A DNA stretch of 64,000 nucleotides, taken from assembly GCF_016405905.1 (NCBI RefSeq), contig NZ_JAEFCB010000014.1, forward strand, positions 101,851 through 165,850. Reading direction: 5' to 3'. Made by a program: the position numbers and the translations under genes. Origin of the DNA: Variovorax sp. IB41. GTDB taxonomy: Bacteria; Pseudomonadota; Gammaproteobacteria; Burkholderiales; Burkholderiaceae_C. How positions within the stretch are numbered: position 1 is the first letter of the stretch; each line of letters opens with the position of its first letter. Positions 1 through 7,977 of the stretch are shown here, piece after piece. The notes under the pieces are model-generated. The model did no database searches. It was given only the letters and a program-made list of their open reading frames with translations, and was not told the origin of the DNA.

Positions 1-118
1 GCGGGCCGCCCTTGTTCGCTGGCGTGTGGAAGAGAAAGCCCGAGACGCTGGCCGGATCGATGACCAGTTCGCGCAGCCGGTAGCGGTCGAAGGCGTAGAA
101 CGCGCCCCCGATGCTCAC
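1..118 (-). CDS. Unknown protein, N-terminal fragment (runs off window)
   Basis: A reading frame opens with GTG at 118 and stays open to the window edge. It begins MSIGGAFYAFDRYRLREL and continues with mixed, soluble-looking sequence. The GTG overlaps the TGA stop of the upstream TPR gene (GTGA), the usual arrangement for translational coupling, and that overlap is the main reason to accept the frame. Only about 39 residues are visible, I recognise no family, and no function is proposed. Confidence 0.5.
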   Translation of the reverse strand, partial: MSIGGAFYAFDRYRLRELVIDPASVSGFLFHTPANKGGP

Positions 119-1662
119 GTGCTCGGCTCCAGCCGCGCGGCCCGCGCGACCGCCGCCAGCGCGAGGCTCACGTTGTCGATGTTGCGCTGCGCATTCGCGA
201 GGTTGCCCAAGTGGTCCGGCGCGCAGATCTGGTTGAGCAGCAGCGTGCGCTTGAAGTGCCTGAGCGCTTCGCGCAGGTCGCCCTCGTCCTGCGCGATCAG
301 GCCCAGGTCGTTGTGCGCGGTGGCCGCGCTGGTGGAAATGCCCCGGCAGCTGCGCTCCTGGATGGCCAGCGCGCGCTCGAACAGGGGCTTGGCATGCTCG
401 GACTCGTTGCGCGCCATGTGCAGCTGGGCGAAGTTGATCAGGAGGTCGGCGTGCAGGTCGGCATCGCCCTCCCCTTTGTCTTCCGACGCGAGCTTGTCCA
501 GGTGCACCATGGCCCGCGCATAGCAGAGCTCGGCCTTCTGGTCCTGGTCGGTGTTGGCGTAGAGAAACGCGAGGTTGTTGAAGGCGCGCACCACTTCGTC
601 GGTCGAGTTGCCCTTGCTCAGCGCGACGGCCATCGCAATGGTCTTCTTGTAGAGAACCTCCGCCTCGTCCGAGCGCCCCGCGCCGGCGTGCAGCAGCGCG
701 AGCGTGTTGCTCGGGCCGAGCCGCCAGCTGTCGTCCAGGCCCAGCTGATCGATGATGGCCAGGCTCTCGTCCAGCAGGGAGACGGCCTTGTCGTGCCATT
801 GCAGCTGCCGGCAGAACTCGGCATGGCTCACGAGGTGGAACACGACGGCTTCGCCGAGCCCGCCGCACAGCTGGCGGCTGGTGTGGACGGCCTCGGCGCA
901 GAGCCGCTCGGCGAGCGCGAGGTCGCGCCGCTCGAAGGCCGCCTTGTAGCGCCGCTCCTGGTCTTCGAGCAGGCCCAGCAGCACGGTGTCGTCGCCGGTG
1001 CGGCCGTCCGTGGAAAGGTGTGCGGGGAGGTTCGCGGGCAGGTGCGCACGGCGCCGGCGCGCGGCGGCATGCTCGCCGATGCCGGCCAGGGTCATGGCCA
1101 ATGCCTTGCGGACGATCTCCATGTCCTCGGCCGGCATGCCGATCTGGCGGCCGATGGCGAGGCTTTCTTCAAGGCTGGCCTTGGCCTCGTCGAAGGCCTT
1201 GAACTGGTAGCAGGCCTGGCCGTGCATGCACAGCGACATCGCCAGGTTCTGGTGCGGTCCCTTGAAGACCTTGCGCGCGTTGGCGACGATCAGCTCGCCC
1301 AGCGCCACGGCCCGGGCCCAGTCGTGCATTTCGGCGGCGGCGACGAAGCGCTCGCGCAACTCGTCGGCCTGGCCGAGCGCCTGGAGGTCGTAGGCCTTGG
1401 CGGCCCGGTGGCGGGCGGCGTCGAGCGCTTCCTGCCGCTTGAGCTGGACGTAGACCCAGTAGATGTCCACCAGCAGCCAGGACAGGAGCAGGGCCAGCCC
1501 GACGCGCGCGCCCGGCAGCCCGGTCGCTGCGAAGAGGCACAGCAGCAGTTGCGCCGCCGCGCCCAGGTAGCTGCGCAGGTAGAACCGATGCGCCCCGAGG
1601 AAGCCGCCCACCAGCAACAGCAGGTAGGCGAACGGCTTGCGGCGGGGCGTCGGGATGCGCAT
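115..1662 (-). CDS. TM2-domain membrane protein with tetratricopeptide-like repeats
   Basis: The 515-residue protein starts with three hydrophobic helices in about the first 75 residues. The segment GGFLGAHRFYL is the typical TM2-domain pattern of two close helices with a short polar turn. A long all-helical region follows with regularly spaced Ala, Leu and Tyr positions like degenerate TPR repeats (about residues 95-500), including stretches such as AFNNLAFLYANTDQDQKAE. TPRs usually hold protein partners, so this is probably a membrane-anchored scaffold. The substrate or complex is unknown. It is the second-last visible gene of a minus-strand run and overlaps the next gene by 4 bases. Confidence 0.7.
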   Translation of the reverse strand: MRIPTPRRKPFAYLLLLVGGFLGAHRFYLRSYLGAAAQLLLCLFAATGLPGARVGLALLLSWLLVDIYWVYVQLKRQEALDAARHRAAKAYDLQALGQADELRERFVAAAEMHDWARAVALGELIVANARKVFKGPHQNLAMSLCMHGQACYQFKAFDEAKASLEESLAIGRQIGMPAEDMEIVRKALAMTLAGIGEHAAARRRRAHLPANLPAHLSTDGRTGDDTVLLGLLEDQERRYKAAFERRDLALAERLCAEAVHTSRQLCGGLGEAVVFHLVSHAEFCRQLQWHDKAVSLLDESLAIIDQLGLDDSWRLGPSNTLALLHAGAGRSDEAEVLYKKTIAMAVALSKGNSTDEVVRAFNNLAFLYANTDQDQKAELCYARAMVHLDKLASEDKGEGDADLHADLLINFAQLHMARNESEHAKPLFERALAIQERSCRGISTSAATAHNDLGLIAQDEGDLREALRHFKRTLLLNQICAPDHLGNLANAQRNIDNVSLALAAVARAARLEPST

Positions 1663-1692
1663 GGTTCGCCGAGGGTATTGCGGCGCGGCCGC

Positions 1693-2619
1693 TCAGTCCA
1701 GCAAAGCCAGCGCGGCGTAGTCGCCGACCTTCTCGCCGAGCCCCGCGGGCACGAGCAGCACGCCGCGGGTGAGCGGCATCAGCTTGCCGTCGATCTGCGC
1801 CTGCAGCCGGGGCAACAGGAAATCGCGGTGGTGCCAGAACACGCTGCCGCCCAGGCTGATGCGCTGCAGGTCCAGCGTGATGATCATGTTGTAGAGCATG
1901 CGGCCCATCACGCGGCACAGCGCATCGACGATTTCCAGCGCATGCGGCTCGCCGGCCGAGGCGGCCGAGAACAGGTCCGCAGCGGGTTGGCCGAAGCGGC
2001 GCGAGATCGAATTGCCGGCGACCAGCGCTTCGACATCGCCCAGGTTGCCGCAACCGCACAGGGCGCCGCTTGCATCGTCGGCCACGAAGCTGTGTCCCGC
2101 ATGGCCCGCATTGCCGTTCTTGCCGCGCAGCGCACGGCCGTCCACGCACAGGCCCACGCCGACGCCGGTGCTCCAGGTGGCATAGGCGCAGTGATCGAAT
2201 CCCTTGAGCGCGCCCCAGTGGCGCTCCGCCTCGAGCCCGGCCACCGCATCGTTCTCGACGCGCACCTGTCCGAAGCGCTGCGCCAACGGGGCTTCGATGA
2301 TCGCGGTCATCCACTGGTTGGGCAGACCGCGAGCCGGGCCGGCGATGCCGCCGCAGATGTTGGGCGTGGCCAGTTCGACCATGCCGTCGCGCAACTCGAA
2401 GGGCCCGGTCGACGACACGCCCACGCGGTCGATCGCGGCCGGATCGACGCCCTGCTCGGCGCAGACCTCGTCGATCATCCGCATGATCTGCACCGCCACG
2501 GCGTCGTTGTCGCCGGTCTTGGCGGTCGGCTCGCTGCGGCGGCCGACCAGCGGCGCATCGCTCGAGGGGGAAAGGCTCACGGCGACCTTGGTGCCGCCGA
2601 TGTCAACGCAGGCTCTCAT
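1693..2619 (-). CDS. ROK-family sugar kinase
   Basis: A 308-residue ROK protein (sugar kinase/repressor superfamily, kinase branch without a DNA-binding domain). The start at 2619 gives MRACVDIGGTK, placing the phosphate-binding DxGxT motif at residues 6-10. Asp124 in the ENDA segment is the expected catalytic base. The zinc-binding region has His173 and His176, then Cys188 and Cys190. The third cysteine of the usual CxCGxxGCxE pattern is Asp195 here, so zinc binding may be altered. ROK kinases phosphorylate glucose, fructose, N-acetylglucosamine or N-acetylmannosamine; the substrate cannot be told from sequence. It lies 17 bases downstream of the DUF2905 gene in a minus-strand run. Confidence 0.8.
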   Translation of the reverse strand: MRACVDIGGTKVAVSLSPSSDAPLVGRRSEPTAKTGDNDAVAVQIMRMIDEVCAEQGVDPAAIDRVGVSSTGPFELRDGMVELATPNICGGIAGPARGLPNQWMTAIIEAPLAQRFGQVRVENDAVAGLEAERHWGALKGFDHCAYATWSTGVGVGLCVDGRALRGKNGNAGHAGHSFVADDASGALCGCGNLGDVEALVAGNSISRRFGQPAADLFSAASAGEPHALEIVDALCRVMGRMLYNMIITLDLQRISLGGSVFWHHRDFLLPRLQAQIDGKLMPLTRGVLLVPAGLGEKVGDYAALALLD

Positions 2620-2636
2620 TGCGGTTTGTCTTTTCT

Positions 2637-2831
2637 CTACAGGAGGCGCGCCACCAGCGCCGCGATCATGCTGAGCACCACGGTGCTCCCGATCGGCAAC
2701 TGCCAGTCGCGGCCGAAGGCGCGAAACTCGAAATCGCCGGGCAACCGTCCGAAGCCGAAGCGGCGCAGCCAGGCGGTCAGCCCGCTCATGAGCAGCAGCG
2801 CAAGGACGACGACGATCAGCCAGCGGAACAT
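2637..2831 (-). CDS. DUF2905 small membrane protein
   Basis: A 64-residue protein with two hydrophobic segments: MFRWLIVVVLALLLMSGL at the N-terminus and a C-terminal helix ending in ALVARLL. A short loop with the sequence RLPGDFEF lies between them. Length and the LPGD loop match the DUF2905 family of small bacterial inner-membrane proteins, whose role is unknown. It sits 9 bases downstream of the HisN-type gene and 17 upstream of the ROK kinase, so it is probably co-transcribed with both. Confidence 0.75.
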   Translation of the reverse strand: MFRWLIVVVLALLLMSGLTAWLRRFGFGRLPGDFEFRAFGRDWQLPIGSTVVLSMIAALVARLL

Positions 2832-2840
2832 GGGGAGAGT

Positions 2841-3617
2841 CTAGGCCGCGAGGATCGCCATGGCTTGTCGGTGAAGTTCGGGCGTTGCGGCCGCGATGAC
2901 CCGGCCGTCGGACTTCAGGTTCAGCGGCTGCCCCTGCCAATCGGTGATGACGCCGCCCGCAGCTTCGATCAGCCCGGCGGGGCCGAGGTAATCGTAGGGC
3001 TGCAGGCCGGTTTCCACCACCAGGTCGATGGTGCCGCCGGCCAGTTGGGCGTAGCCGTAGCAGTCGCCACCGAAGCGGCGCATCGCGCACTGGCGGCTCA
3101 ACCGGTCGAAGGCCTGCCAGTCGGCCGGCGCGAAGATGTCGGGCGAGGTGGTGACGATGCGGGCCTTGGCCACCTCGGTGCAGTTGCTCACGCGCACCGG
3201 CTGGCCGTCGCGCGTGGCGCCCTGGCCGGCCCGGCCGATCCAGCGTTCTTTCAGCACCGGCATGTCGATCATGCCCAGCACCACGCGCTCGCCCTGCAGC
3301 ACGCCGATCAGCGTGCCCCAGAGCGGCGAGCCGGTGATGAAGCTGCGCGTGCCGTCGATCGGGTCGAGCACCCAGATGCGTCCCGCGTCCAGCCGCTCGG
3401 CGCCGTGCTCCTCGCCGTAGATGCCGTCCGCCGGCACGCGCGCGCCGAGGATCTCGCGCATCGCCGTCTCCGCCGCGCGATCGGCCAGCGTGACGGGGCT
3501 CTCGTCGGCCTTGGTGATGATGTCCAGTGGCGTGCGGAAATAGTGCAGCGCCTTTGCGGCGGCCGCATCGGCCAGCGCCTCTGCAATCGATGACAGATCG
3601 GGAGTGGGAGAGCTCAT
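2841..3617 (-). CDS. hisN: Inositol-monophosphatase-family phosphatase, HisN-type histidinol phosphatase
   Basis: A 258-residue protein of the Mg-dependent inositol monophosphatase superfamily. Metal-site motifs are visible: the GEEHG segment (family GEE), and WVLDPIDGTRSF (family WxxDPxDGTxxF). The residues after it, ITGSPLWGTLIG, resemble HisN-type histidinol-phosphate phosphatases more than SuhB or CysQ. If so, it makes L-histidinol, the penultimate step of histidine synthesis. The ATG at 3617 (MSSPTPDL) gives the usual family length. A GTG at 3677 would add 20 residues with no family character. No other his gene is nearby, so the substrate is inferred; 3'(2'),5'-bisphosphate nucleotidase activity is the main alternative. 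Confidence 0.75.
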   Translation of the reverse strand: MSSPTPDLSSIAEALADAAAAKALHYFRTPLDIITKADESPVTLADRAAETAMREILGARVPADGIYGEEHGAERLDAGRIWVLDPIDGTRSFITGSPLWGTLIGVLQGERVVLGMIDMPVLKERWIGRAGQGATRDGQPVRVSNCTEVAKARIVTTSPDIFAPADWQAFDRLSRQCAMRRFGGDCYGYAQLAGGTIDLVVETGLQPYDYLGPAGLIEAAGGVITDWQGQPLNLKSDGRVIAAATPELHRQAMAILAA

Positions 3618-3728
3618 GGGAGAGAGTGAACGCGTGCCAAAACTGCGATTAGACCCGAGCCCACGCGGGTTTGACACGACAAGGGCTGTCGCCCTAGCAT
3701 GGCGCGAAAATTGCCAGGGATAGAACCA

Positions 3729-4121
3729 ATGGCCTCCTTAAGATTCCTGCGCGCCGCGCTCCTCACCCTGCTCCTTGGCGCCTTCGCCGCGCTGGCCCAG
3801 GCCACGCCCTCCGACGCCGAGGGAAAGCTGATCGACACGCTGATCCAGCGCGTCTCCAGGATGAGCGCCATGGTGTTCCTGCGCAACGGCAACGAATACA
3901 ACGCCGCCGATGCCGCCAAGCACATGCAGGCGAAGTACGACTACTTCAAAAAGGAACTGGCCACGGCCGAAGACTTCATCGAGCGCTGCGCCTCGCGCTC
4001 CGAGATGACCGGGCAGGCCTACAAGGTGAAGCTCGACAACGGCGCGGTGCGCGACGCCAACGAGTTCCTCAACAGCGAGTTGCGCGCGCTGCGGCAGCAG
4101 GCGAAGAAATCGAGCGGTTGA
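3729..4121 (+). CDS. DUF5329-family exported protein
   Basis: A 130-residue protein with a clean signal peptide (MASLRFLRAALLTLLLGAFAALAQA, cleavage likely after AQA). The mature domain is Lys- and Glu-rich, with one cysteine in IERCASRS. The composition and the motif FLRNGNEYNAADAAKHMQAKYDYF match DUF5329, a periplasmic family of unknown role. The ATG at 3729 is chosen because it starts the signal peptide and has an AGGGA about nine bases upstream; an in-frame ATG at 3699 would bury the signal. It converges on the sulfonate-uptake operon, 13 bases away. Confidence 0.75.
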   Translation: MASLRFLRAALLTLLLGAFAALAQATPSDAEGKLIDTLIQRVSRMSAMVFLRNGNEYNAADAAKHMQAKYDYFKKELATAEDFIERCASRSEMTGQAYKVKLDNGAVRDANEFLNSELRALRQQAKKSSG

Positions 4122-4134
4122 GCCAGCAGCCGCT

Positions 4135-5004
4135 CTAGCGCTGCTGGCCCCAGCGCCGCACGGTCAGCCGCTCCAGCGTCTTGAAGCCCAGGCTTTCCAC
4201 CAGGAGGCCGATCAGCACCACCATCGCGAGACCCGCGAACACGCGGTCGGTGTAGAGCTCGTTGCGGTTCTGGAAGATGTACCAGCCCAGCCCGCCCTTG
4301 CCCGAGGAGGCGCCGAACACCAGCTCGGCCGCGATCAGCGTGCGCCACGCGAAGGCCCAGCCGATCTTCAAGCCCGAAAGAATCGACGGCAGCGCGGCCG
4401 GCACCAGGATCTGCAGCACGTAGCGCAGGCCCTTGAGCCCGTAGTTGCGCCCGGCCATGCGCAGCGTCTCGGGCACGCCCTGGAAGCCCGCATAGGTGTT
4501 GAGCGCGAGCGGCCACAGCACCGAATGAATCAGCACGAACACCAGGCTCCCGCGGCCGAGGCCGAACCACAGCAAGGCGAGCGGCAGCAGCGCGATGGCG
4601 GGCAGCGGGTTGAACATCGACGTGAGCGTGTCCAGCAAATCGCGGCCGATCTGCGTCGATACCGCCAGCGTGGTGAGCGCGAAGGCCAGCAGCACGCCGG
4701 CCAGGTACCCCTGCAGCAGCACGGCCAGCGAGATGCGCACCTTCTCGATCAGCTCGCCGCTCGCGAGCCCTTCGAACAGCGCCGATGCGGTGGCGGTGAA
4801 GGTGGGCAGCAGCAGGTCGTTGTTCTGCCAGCGCGCCGCGAGCTCCCAGAGCACGGCGATGACGGCGAGGATCAGGCCCTTGCGCAACCAGGCCTGCGAC
4901 CAGATGCGCACGCCGAGTGGCAGCGTGCGCTCGACGGCCAGTTCGGTGAAGGGCTCGAGCGTGCGCTCGTACTCGGGCCGGATCGGCGGGACGATGGCGC
5001 TCAT
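4135..5004 (-). CDS. ssuC: ABC transporter permease, sulfonate/taurine type
   Basis: A 289-residue BPD-type inner-membrane permease with about six helices. After a polar N-terminus come hydrophobic segments starting GLILAVIAVLWELA. The cytoplasmic coupling loop that contacts the ATPase is visible as RNYGLKGLRYVLQILVPAALP, the form of the EAA loop found in SsuC/TauC proteins. It is the last gene of a four-gene minus-strand operon; its ATG overlaps the ATPase stop codon by 4 bases (5001-5004). The exact substrate is inferred from the adjacent taurine-type dioxygenase. Nitrate- or pyrimidine-precursor permeases share this fold. Confidence 0.8.
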   Translation of the reverse strand: MSAIVPPIRPEYERTLEPFTELAVERTLPLGVRIWSQAWLRKGLILAVIAVLWELAARWQNNDLLLPTFTATASALFEGLASGELIEKVRISLAVLLQGYLAGVLLAFALTTLAVSTQIGRDLLDTLTSMFNPLPAIALLPLALLWFGLGRGSLVFVLIHSVLWPLALNTYAGFQGVPETLRMAGRNYGLKGLRYVLQILVPAALPSILSGLKIGWAFAWRTLIAAELVFGASSGKGGLGWYIFQNRNELYTDRVFAGLAMVVLIGLLVESLGFKTLERLTVRRWGQQR

Positions 5005-5915
5005 GCCACGGCCTCCGCGTGTTCTTCCTCGAACAGCATGTCGTGGATGCGCTGCGCCGTGCCCTGGAATTCGGCGCCGCCCAGACTCGCGAGCGAAAAG
5101 CCGTGGCTGTTGACCTCCGCGCGCATGCGCCCCGGATGCGGCGACATCAGCGCCACGCGGTTGCCCACCACCAGCGCCTCTTCGATGGAGTGCGTGACGA
5201 AGAGCAGCGTGAAGCGCACTTCGTCCCACAGCTCGAGCAGCTCCTGCTGCATCTTGCGGCGCGTGAGCGCATCGAGCGCGGCGAAGGGCTCGTCCATCAA
5301 GAGCACGCGCGGCTGCATTGCAAGCGCGCGGGCGATGGCCACGCGCTGCTTCATGCCGCCCGAGAGCTGGTGTGGATGCACGTCGGCGAATTTGGCCAGG
5401 CCCACCTTGTCCAGGTAGTGCAGCGCGCGTTCGTTCGCTTCTTTCTTGCCGAGCGTTCGGGAGGCGAGCAGCGGGAACATGACGTTCTGCTTCACGGTCT
5501 TCCACGGCGGCAGCTGGTCGAACTCCTGGAACACGACGATGCGGTCGGGGCCGGGCTGCGTCACGCGCTGGCCGTCCAGGCGGATCTCGCCTTCGACCGG
5601 CGCGATGAACCCGCCCACCGCCTTCAGCAGCGTGGACTTGCCGCAGCCCGAGGGGCCGAGCAGCACGAAGCGATCGGCCGCGTGCACGTCGAAGCTCACA
5701 CGGTGCGTGGCGCGCACGACGCGCTCGGGGGTGCGGTATTCGAGGCTCACGCCGTCGACCTGGAGCAGCGGCGCCGTGTCTTGTTCCCTCTCCCGCTCAC
5801 GCGAGAGGGTTGGGGTGAGGGCGGGTGGCGATGCCAGAGGCTCCCCCCTCACCCCCGCCCTCTCCCGATGGGAGAGGGAGTCACCCCGCGAATCCAGGAC
5901 GGCCGCGTTGCTCAC
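5001..5915 (-). CDS. ssuB: ABC transporter ATPase, sulfonate/taurine type, with repeat-derived N-terminal insert
   Basis: A 304-residue ATP-binding subunit. Walker A is GPSGCGKS (residues 87-94), the ABC signature LSGGMKQR (184-191) and Walker B LLMDEP (205-210). In SsuB/TauB-type proteins Walker A normally lies around residue 40-55. The excess comes from residues 13-44 (for example LTPTLSRERERE), which are encoded by a palindromic repeat pair at 5786-5878. The start is GTG at 5915, directly after the TGA of the binding-protein gene, and the first dozen residues look native. The repeat therefore inserted in frame just inside the coding region. A later start is possible but none has a better ribosome site. 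Confidence 0.8.
   Translation of the reverse strand: MSNAAVLDSRGDSLSHRERAGVRGEPLASPPALTPTLSREREREQDTAPLLQVDGVSLEYRTPERVVRATHRVSFDVHAADRFVLLGPSGCGKSTLLKAVGGFIAPVEGEIRLDGQRVTQPGPDRIVVFQEFDQLPPWKTVKQNVMFPLLASRTLGKKEANERALHYLDKVGLAKFADVHPHQLSGGMKQRVAIARALAMQPRVLLMDEPFAALDALTRRKMQQELLELWDEVRFTLLFVTHSIEEALVVGNRVALMSPHPGRMRAEVNSHGFSLASLGGAEFQGTAQRIHDMLFEEEHAEAVA
5784..5880. repeat. REP/BIME-like palindrome pair inside the ABC ATPase gene
   Basis: There are two GC-rich hairpin units. The first has CCCTCTC at 5786-5792 pairing with GAGAGGG at 5803-5809. The second is a perfect 9-base stem (CCCTCTCCC at 5858-5866, GGGAGAGGG at 5870-5878) with a 3-base loop. The flanks GGTTGGGGTGAGGG and CCCTCACCCC are inverted relative to each other, so the whole forms a larger head-to-head structure. 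This is the layout of REP/BIME extragenic palindromes. Its position inside a reading frame is unusual. Confidence 0.7.
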
Positions 5916-6926
5916 TCAGTTCCCCGAAGCGTTCTGCGCGTCGTCGAAGAAATAGTCCTTCACCGACGCCGGCTTGTTCTTGATCGCGCCCACGCGGTGC
6001 ATGAACTCCGCCAGCGCGTAGGTGTTCTGCGGCGTGGTCTTGAACTGCACTTCGGGGTTCTTGATGATCTTCAGAAGCAGCTCGCGATCAAGCTTGGCGT
6101 TGCTCACCTTCAGGTAGATGTCGGCGGCCTTCTCGGGGTTGGCCGTGACGAACTTCGCCGCCTCGTCGAGCGCATCGACGAAGGCCTTGTAGGTCTTGGG
6201 GTTCTCGTTGCGGAATTTCTCGGTGGCATAGAGCACCGTGGCCGAGGCCGGACCGCCGAGCACCTGGTACGAATTGAGCACGATGTGCGCATTCGGATTG
6301 CCCGCCAGTTCCTGCTCCTGGAACGGCGGATTGCCGAAGTGGCCGGTGATCTCGGTGCCGCCCTTGATGATGGCCGCGGCCGCGTCGGGGTGCGGAATGG
6401 CCACGCTGATCTTGTCCAGGCGGTTGAATTCCTTGTCGCCCCAGAGCTTGGCCGAGGCGAACTGCAGCACGCGCGACTGCACCGACACGCCCACCGCAGG
6501 CAGCGCGATGCGGTCCTTCTCGGTGAAGTCGGCGATCGTCTTCACGTTCGGGTTGTTGCTCACCAGGTAGTAAGGGAAGTTGCCCAGCGACGCCACGCCC
6601 TTGACGTTCTGCTTGCCCTTGGTGCGGTCCCACAGCGTGAGGAGCGGGCCGACGCCCGCACCCGCGATCTCGATGTTGCCGGACAGCAGCGCATCGTTCA
6701 CCGCCGAGCCGCCCGAGAGCTTGATCCACTCGACCTTGGCATCGACGCCCGCGGCCTTGGCATGCTTCTCGATGAGCTTCTGCTCCTGCGCGACGTTGAG
6801 CAGCAGGTAGACGATGCCGAACTGCTCGGCGATGCGGATCTGGCCCTCGGCGTGCGCCGCGAGGCTGCCGGCGAGGAGGCCGAGGCCGGTAACGAATGCA
6901 GCGGCCTTGCGTGTGAAGCGGTTCAT
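5916..6926 (-). CDS. ssuA: Periplasmic substrate-binding protein, sulfonate type
   Basis: A 336-residue secreted protein of the NMT1/SsuA-like ABC binding family. The signal peptide is MNRFTRKAAAFVTGLGLLAGSLAAHA. The mature protein opens EGQIRIAEQFGIVYLLLNVA, the first strand and helix of the family, and contains the ligand-loop pattern SGNIEIAGAGVGPLLTLWD. It should deliver a small anion, probably an alkanesulfonate or taurine, to the SsuBC-type transporter encoded next. Its stop at 5916 abuts the ATPase GTG start with no gap. The dioxygenase gene lies 36 bases upstream. Confidence 0.8.
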   Translation of the reverse strand: MNRFTRKAAAFVTGLGLLAGSLAAHAEGQIRIAEQFGIVYLLLNVAQEQKLIEKHAKAAGVDAKVEWIKLSGGSAVNDALLSGNIEIAGAGVGPLLTLWDRTKGKQNVKGVASLGNFPYYLVSNNPNVKTIADFTEKDRIALPAVGVSVQSRVLQFASAKLWGDKEFNRLDKISVAIPHPDAAAAIIKGGTEITGHFGNPPFQEQELAGNPNAHIVLNSYQVLGGPASATVLYATEKFRNENPKTYKAFVDALDEAAKFVTANPEKAADIYLKVSNAKLDRELLLKIIKNPEVQFKTTPQNTYALAEFMHRVGAIKNKPASVKDYFFDDAQNASGN

Positions 6927-6962
6927 GGAAAGCGGTCCGGAAAAAAGAACGATCGAAAAGGA

Positions 6963-7853
6963 TCAGAAAGGCGTGTCGCCCACGATGGTGGTGCGGTTCA
7001 GGCGCCGGCGCAGGTGGTCCGGCGTGCCTGCGGCCAGGTGCATCAGCGAGCGGTTGTCCCAGAACACGAGGTCGTGCGGCGCCCAGGTGTGGCGGTACAC
7101 GAACTCGGGCTTCACGCTGTGCGCGAACAGCTCGGCCAGCAGCGCATCGCTCTCGTCCTGCGGCAGGCCGACGATGCGCGTCGTGAAATGCTCGCTCACG
7201 AAGAGCGCCTTGCGGCCGGTCTCCGGATGCGTGCGCACCACCGGCTGCACGGCGGGCGCGACCTGGTCGATCTGCGCCTGCGAGAGCTTGGGCCGCCACG
7301 GGTTCTTCGCGCGCAGCTCGTCGTACTTGGCGAGGTAGCTGTGCTCGGCTTTCAAGGGCAGGATGCGTTGCTGCAGCTCGCCCGGCAGCGATTCCCATGC
7401 GAGATGCTGGTCGGCGAAGAGCGTGTCGCCGCCTTCGCTCGGCAGCTCCTGCGCATGCAGCAGGGAGCCGAGGCTCGGCTTGGTCTTGTACGAGATGTCG
7501 GAGTGCCAGTACACGCCCGCATCGCCCAGGCCGATGGGCTCGCCGTTCTCCTTGATGTTGGAGACGATCAGGATCTCGGGGTGGTTCTTGAGCTGGAACT
7601 GATGCAGCACATGGATTTCGAGCGGGCCGAAACGGCGGCTGAATTCAATGTGCTCGGCGGGGGTGACCTGCTGGTCGCGGAACACCACGACGTGATGGTC
7701 CAGGTGGGCGCGGTGGATGCGTGCGAAGTCTTCGGCGTTGATCGGCTTGGAGATATCGAGGCCGACGATTTCGGCGCCGACCGGGGCGGCGAAGGGGCGC
7801 ACTTCGAAGTGCTGCGCGGCGGCCTCGGGTTCGTGGGAGAGAACGGCAGTCAT
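6963..7853 (-). CDS. TauD/TfdA-family Fe(II)/2-oxoglutarate dioxygenase
   Basis: A 296-residue non-heme iron dioxygenase. The facial triad is visible: His117 and Asp119 in YWHSDISY, and distal His272 in WDNRSLMH. Arg282 in the following DHLRRRL stretch is placed to bind 2-oxoglutarate. The family hydroxylates taurine, alkylsulfates or phenoxyacetates, releasing sulfite or another product. As first gene of an operon with an SsuABC-like importer, it most likely releases sulfur from taurine or another sulfonate (TauD-like). A role on a carboxylate substrate is not excluded. Confidence 0.8.
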   Translation of the reverse strand: MTAVLSHEPEAAAQHFEVRPFAAPVGAEIVGLDISKPINAEDFARIHRAHLDHHVVVFRDQQVTPAEHIEFSRRFGPLEIHVLHQFQLKNHPEILIVSNIKENGEPIGLGDAGVYWHSDISYKTKPSLGSLLHAQELPSEGGDTLFADQHLAWESLPGELQQRILPLKAEHSYLAKYDELRAKNPWRPKLSQAQIDQVAPAVQPVVRTHPETGRKALFVSEHFTTRIVGLPQDESDALLAELFAHSVKPEFVYRHTWAPHDLVFWDNRSLMHLAAGTPDHLRRRLNRTTIVGDTPF

Positions 7854-7885
7854 GCCGGGAATGTAGGGGCCGGCCTTTCGTTTCC

Positions 7886-7902
7886 CAACGAACTCTTCGT
7901 TG
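7886..7902. promoter_or_regulatory. Candidate operator: perfect 7+7 dyad upstream of the dioxygenase operon
   Basis: CAACGAA, a 3-base spacer and TTCGTTG form a perfect inverted repeat 33 bases upstream of the dioxygenase ATG at 7853, inside a 124-base intergenic region that also has an AT-rich run (7904-7930). It sits where a repressor or LysR-type regulator would bind. Sulfonate operons are usually under CysB/Cbl/SsuR-type control, but I cannot assign this dyad to a regulator. Confidence 0.35.
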
Positions 7903-7977
7903 CTAGCTTATGACTTGTTTTTTGTTTTGAAGTCGGGGGCCGGGTCTCGAGAAGCCAACGAAGCAGCAAAGAGAACT

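Noticed and set aside
211..2844. An 877-codon plus-strand frame
   Set aside because: Shadow of the TPR and ROK genes; composition is typical of antisense frames in GC-rich DNA.
5019..7913. A 964-codon frame on the plus strand opposite the sulfonate operon
   Set aside because: High GC leaves antisense frames open. Its translation is His/Arg/Glu-rich with no family, while the minus strand encodes four clear proteins.
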